The position numbers and the translations under genes were made by a program. The notes beneath the pieces were generated by a model. It did no database searches and had not been told where the DNA came from. It worked only from the letters and a program-made list of their open reading frames with translations. Below, in pieces: positions 61,802 to 64,000 of a DNA stretch of 64,000 bases (position 1 is its first letter; every line of letters begins with the position of its first letter). This DNA is from Stieleria mannarensis (GTDB lineage: Bacteria; Planctomycetota; Planctomycetia; Pirellulales; Pirellulaceae), in the NCBI RefSeq assembly GCF_014154935.1, contig NZ_JACEHH010000009.1, positions 155,047 to 219,046 on the forward strand, written 5' to 3'.

Positions 61802-61826
61802 CGAAACTCTCCGCGGTTTTCCGCTA
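61802..61826 (-). repeat. family A right arm
   Basis: CGAAACTCTCCGCGGTTTTC and on to GCTAC, about 50 bases upstream of the S46 peptidase start. Confidence 0.8.
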
Positions 61827-61876
61827 CGATGACTTTGCTGACAGGCAAGACGACTTTCATTCCACCACAATCAACC

Positions 61877-63928
61877 ATGCGCAAACTCTATCCCCTGGCT
61901 TTGGCAACCATGTCTTTGATCTCCGCGGTCTGTGAAACCTCCGGCGACGAGGGCATGTACCTGTTCAACGACCTGCCGGTCGAGCAGTTGAAATCCAAAT
62001 ACGGTTTCGAGCCCTCCCAGGAGTGGGCCGACGCGTTACGACTTTCGTCGGTCCGGTTCAACAGCGGCGGCTCGGGATCGTTCATCTCCAGCGACGGCCT
62101 GGTGCTGACCAATCACCACGTCGCCAGCGACACCTTGCACAAACTCAGCTCCGAAGACCGCAACCTGATCGACGACGGCTATCTGGCCAAGTCCTTGGAC
62201 GAAGAACTGAAAGCCCCCGACTTGGAACTCAACCAACTGGTCTCCATCGAAGACGTGACCGAGCGTGTCGAAGCGGCCGTTGCCGATGACGCCTCGGCCG
62301 CCGACGCAGCGACGCAGCGCAGAGCGGTGATCGCCGAAATCGAAAAGGAGTCGACCGACAAGTCAGGACTGCGCAGCGACGTCGTCACCTTGTTCGGCGG
62401 CGCAGCGTATCACCTGTATCGCTACAAAAAATACACCGACGTGCGGCTGGTCTGGGCTCCCGAAACCGCCGCCGCGTTCTTCGGCGGCGACGCCGACAAC
62501 TTCGAATACCCCCGTTACAACCTCGACGCGACCATCATGCGGGTCTATGAAGACGGCAAGCCCGCCAAACTGGATCACTTCCTGCGTTGGAGCGATTCCG
62601 GGGTCCGCGAAGGCGACCTGGTCTTCGTCAGCGGAAACCCCGGACGGACCCAACGCATCTTTACCGTTGAAGCGTTGAAGTACCTGCGCGATGCACGATT
62701 GCCTTACGTGTTGGATTACTTGCGCCGCAAAGAAATCATGCTGCAACAGTTCGGCTTGGAAGGCGCCGAAGCGACGCGCCGGGCGCGGGACGAACTGTTC
62801 GGCGTCCAGAACGGCCGCAAAGCCTACACGGGGATGCTGGCCGGACTGCAAGACCCCAGCACGATCGCGACCAAGCAGAAACGTGAAACCACGCTCCGCG
62901 AGGCAGCCCGAGCGGATGCGGAACTGACCGACACCGAAACCGCCTTTGCCGAGATCGCCGCGGTTCAAGCCGAAAAGAAGAAGATGCTGGGACAAACCGT
63001 CACCTTCCGATCACGGCTGTTCGATCTGGCGCTGACATCGGTGCTGCGTGCCGCGGAAGACGAAAAACCCAATGGCGAGCGGTTGCGGGAATTCACCGAA
63101 TCGGGACGCGAATCGCTGGTCCAAGACCTGCTCAGCGAGGCGCCGATCTATCGCGACCTGGAACGCGTCAAACTGGCCGACGAATTGGCCCGGTTCGTCG
63201 AAAACCGCGGCGGCGATAGCGAGTGGGTTGCCGTGGTCTTGGACGGCAAGGGACCGCGTGAACGCGCCGCCGAACTGGTCGACGGCACCAAGCTGGATGA
63301 CATTAGCGTCCGCAAGGCCTACCTGGACGGTTCGCTCGAGGACATCCAGAAATCCGACGATGCGTTGATCGTGTTGGCACGAAAGTTGGAACCCGAATAC
63401 CGACGGATCCGAACGATCAACGAAGAACTGGACGAGCGCGAACGCCAAGCCTATGCCAAGATCACCGCGGCGGTTAGCAAATTGCAAGGCGACTCGGGTT
63501 ACCCCGACGCGACGTTCACGTTGCGGTTGGCCTACGGTCAGGTCAAAGGCTACATGCAGGACGGCCAGCGGATCCAGCCGGCGACCGATTTCGCCGGAGC
63601 CTTCGAGCACGAGGAACAGCACCAAGGGCAAACCGATTTCGACTTGCCGCCGTCGTGGAACCAGGCCGAAGACGAACTGGACCTTTCGACGCAACTGAAC
63701 TTTGTCTGCACCGCCGACATCATCGGCGGCAACAGCGGATCGCCCGTGGTCAATCGCGACGGCGAACTGGTCGGGCTGATCTTTGACGGCAACATCCAAA
63801 GTCTGACCAGCGATTACCTGTACACCGACCAGCAAGCCCGTGCGGTCAGTGTGTCCGGCGTGGGGATCATCGAAGCGATTCGCAAGATCTACGGCGCCGA
63901 CGAACTGGCCGATTCGATCGGCCGGTAG
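61877..63928 (+). CDS. S46-family dipeptidyl peptidase (DPP7/DPP11-like)
   Basis: 683 residues from the ATG at 61877, which gives a signal peptide (MRKLYPLALATMSLISAVCE). The catalytic triad lies in GLVLTNHHVASDT (His), GGDADNFEYPRY (Asp) and IIGGNSGSPVVNRDG (Ser), in the S46 order with a long helical region between. In this family the residue after IFD near the active site sets P1 preference; here IFDGN has Gly, closer to DPP7 (broad or hydrophobic P1) than to DPP11. The enzyme removes dipeptides from peptide N-termini in the periplasm. The length is close to the known 700-720. Confidence 0.92.
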   Translation: MRKLYPLALATMSLISAVCETSGDEGMYLFNDLPVEQLKSKYGFEPSQEWADALRLSSVRFNSGGSGSFISSDGLVLTNHHVASDTLHKLSSEDRNLIDDGYLAKSLDEELKAPDLELNQLVSIEDVTERVEAAVADDASAADAATQRRAVIAEIEKESTDKSGLRSDVVTLFGGAAYHLYRYKKYTDVRLVWAPETAAAFFGGDADNFEYPRYNLDATIMRVYEDGKPAKLDHFLRWSDSGVREGDLVFVSGNPGRTQRIFTVEALKYLRDARLPYVLDYLRRKEIMLQQFGLEGAEATRRARDELFGVQNGRKAYTGMLAGLQDPSTIATKQKRETTLREAARADAELTDTETAFAEIAAVQAEKKKMLGQTVTFRSRLFDLALTSVLRAAEDEKPNGERLREFTESGRESLVQDLLSEAPIYRDLERVKLADELARFVENRGGDSEWVAVVLDGKGPRERAAELVDGTKLDDISVRKAYLDGSLEDIQKSDDALIVLARKLEPEYRRIRTINEELDERERQAYAKITAAVSKLQGDSGYPDATFTLRLAYGQVKGYMQDGQRIQPATDFAGAFEHEEQHQGQTDFDLPPSWNQAEDELDLSTQLNFVCTADIIGGNSGSPVVNRDGELVGLIFDGNIQSLTSDYLYTDQQARAVSVSGVGIIEAIRKIYGADELADSIGR

Positions 63929-63946
63929 CGAGTCGTCGCGATCAAC

Positions 63947-64000
63947 GTAGCTACCTTCGCCAGAAGGTGGATCCGAAGTGCCCTCCACGCTCTTGCGAGC
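63947..64000. repeat. family C palindromic repeat, cut by window end
   Basis: Left arm 63947-63974 begins GTAGCTACCTTCGCCAGAAG; the right arm (CTCCACGCTCTTGCGAGC) reaches the window end. Confidence 0.8.

Larger units (their letters stand above)
61446..61876. other. intergenic region with family A array
   Basis: About 430 bases. It contains three direct family A left arms (61457-61582) and one right arm (61802-61826) just before the peptidase gene. Between them is a palindrome-like stretch near 61600-61690 (GGGCCT... and its partial mirror). No gene seen. Confidence 0.65.

Overview
The window reads as chromosomal DNA of a GC-rich planctomycete, most likely in the Pirellulaceae (Rhodopirellula/Stieleria-like). 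This rests on three things: large exported proteins with a basic N-terminus and an LExxxxRxLLAxD motif instead of a classical signal peptide, a eukaryotic-type Ser/Thr kinase fused to a tubulin-like GTPase, and a very even, high-GC gene texture with no foreign islands. I saw no rRNA, tRNA, insertion sequence, phage gene or CRISPR array.

Layout. 1-8.5 kb is minus strand: a BatA-like protein cut by the window edge, a small membrane protein, an M28 peptidase, the soluble transhydrogenase SthA, a Wza-type polysaccharide export protein with an unusual Cys cluster, a repeat-containing secreted protein and an FHA-EAL protein. 9-13.5 kb (plus) holds an AAA+ ATPase followed by a Ser/Thr kinase-tubulin fusion, the most intriguing unit in the window. 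13.6-18.2 kb has a soluble histidine kinase, a small protein, a GspF-like membrane protein, a c-type haem protein and a REC-HDOD regulator. 18.4-22.3 kb is a DUF58/transglutaminase operon. 22.3-25.2 kb is an L-2-hydroxyglutarate oxidase gene coupled to an ABC ATPase and permease. 25.3-28.6 kb is a polysaccharide cluster: WecB/TagA transferase, deacetylase, and an initiating sugar transferase with a degenerate GGDEF-like N-terminus. 29-37.8 kb has a methyltransferase, an exported vanadium haloperoxidase-like protein, LepA, a secreted protein of unknown function and an alpha/beta hydrolase. 37.9-44.6 kb has PhhB with a small partner, a family 9 glycosyltransferase, a MazG-like hydrolase, an ATP-grasp/metallopeptidase pair, and an MnmE-like GTPase that has lost its C-terminus. 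44.7-53.3 kb has a paired active and inactive HtrA-type protein, an epimerase, an MBL hydrolase, a rhomboid-MATE-ComB operon, an ErpA/IscA protein and YidD. 53.7-64 kb has a 1627-residue exported protein combining thioredoxin-like, cyclophilin and Ig/cadherin-like modules, an HU protein with a clear terminator, a Tat-exported Gfo/Idh/MocA oxidoreductase and an S46 dipeptidyl peptidase.

A second layer is a set of at least five dispersed, mostly palindromic intergenic repeat families (called A to E here). They sit next to gene ends, nest inside one another, and in two places supply the stop codon of the gene they follow.

Gene functions are inferred from motifs and family resemblance read by eye. 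No database search was run.
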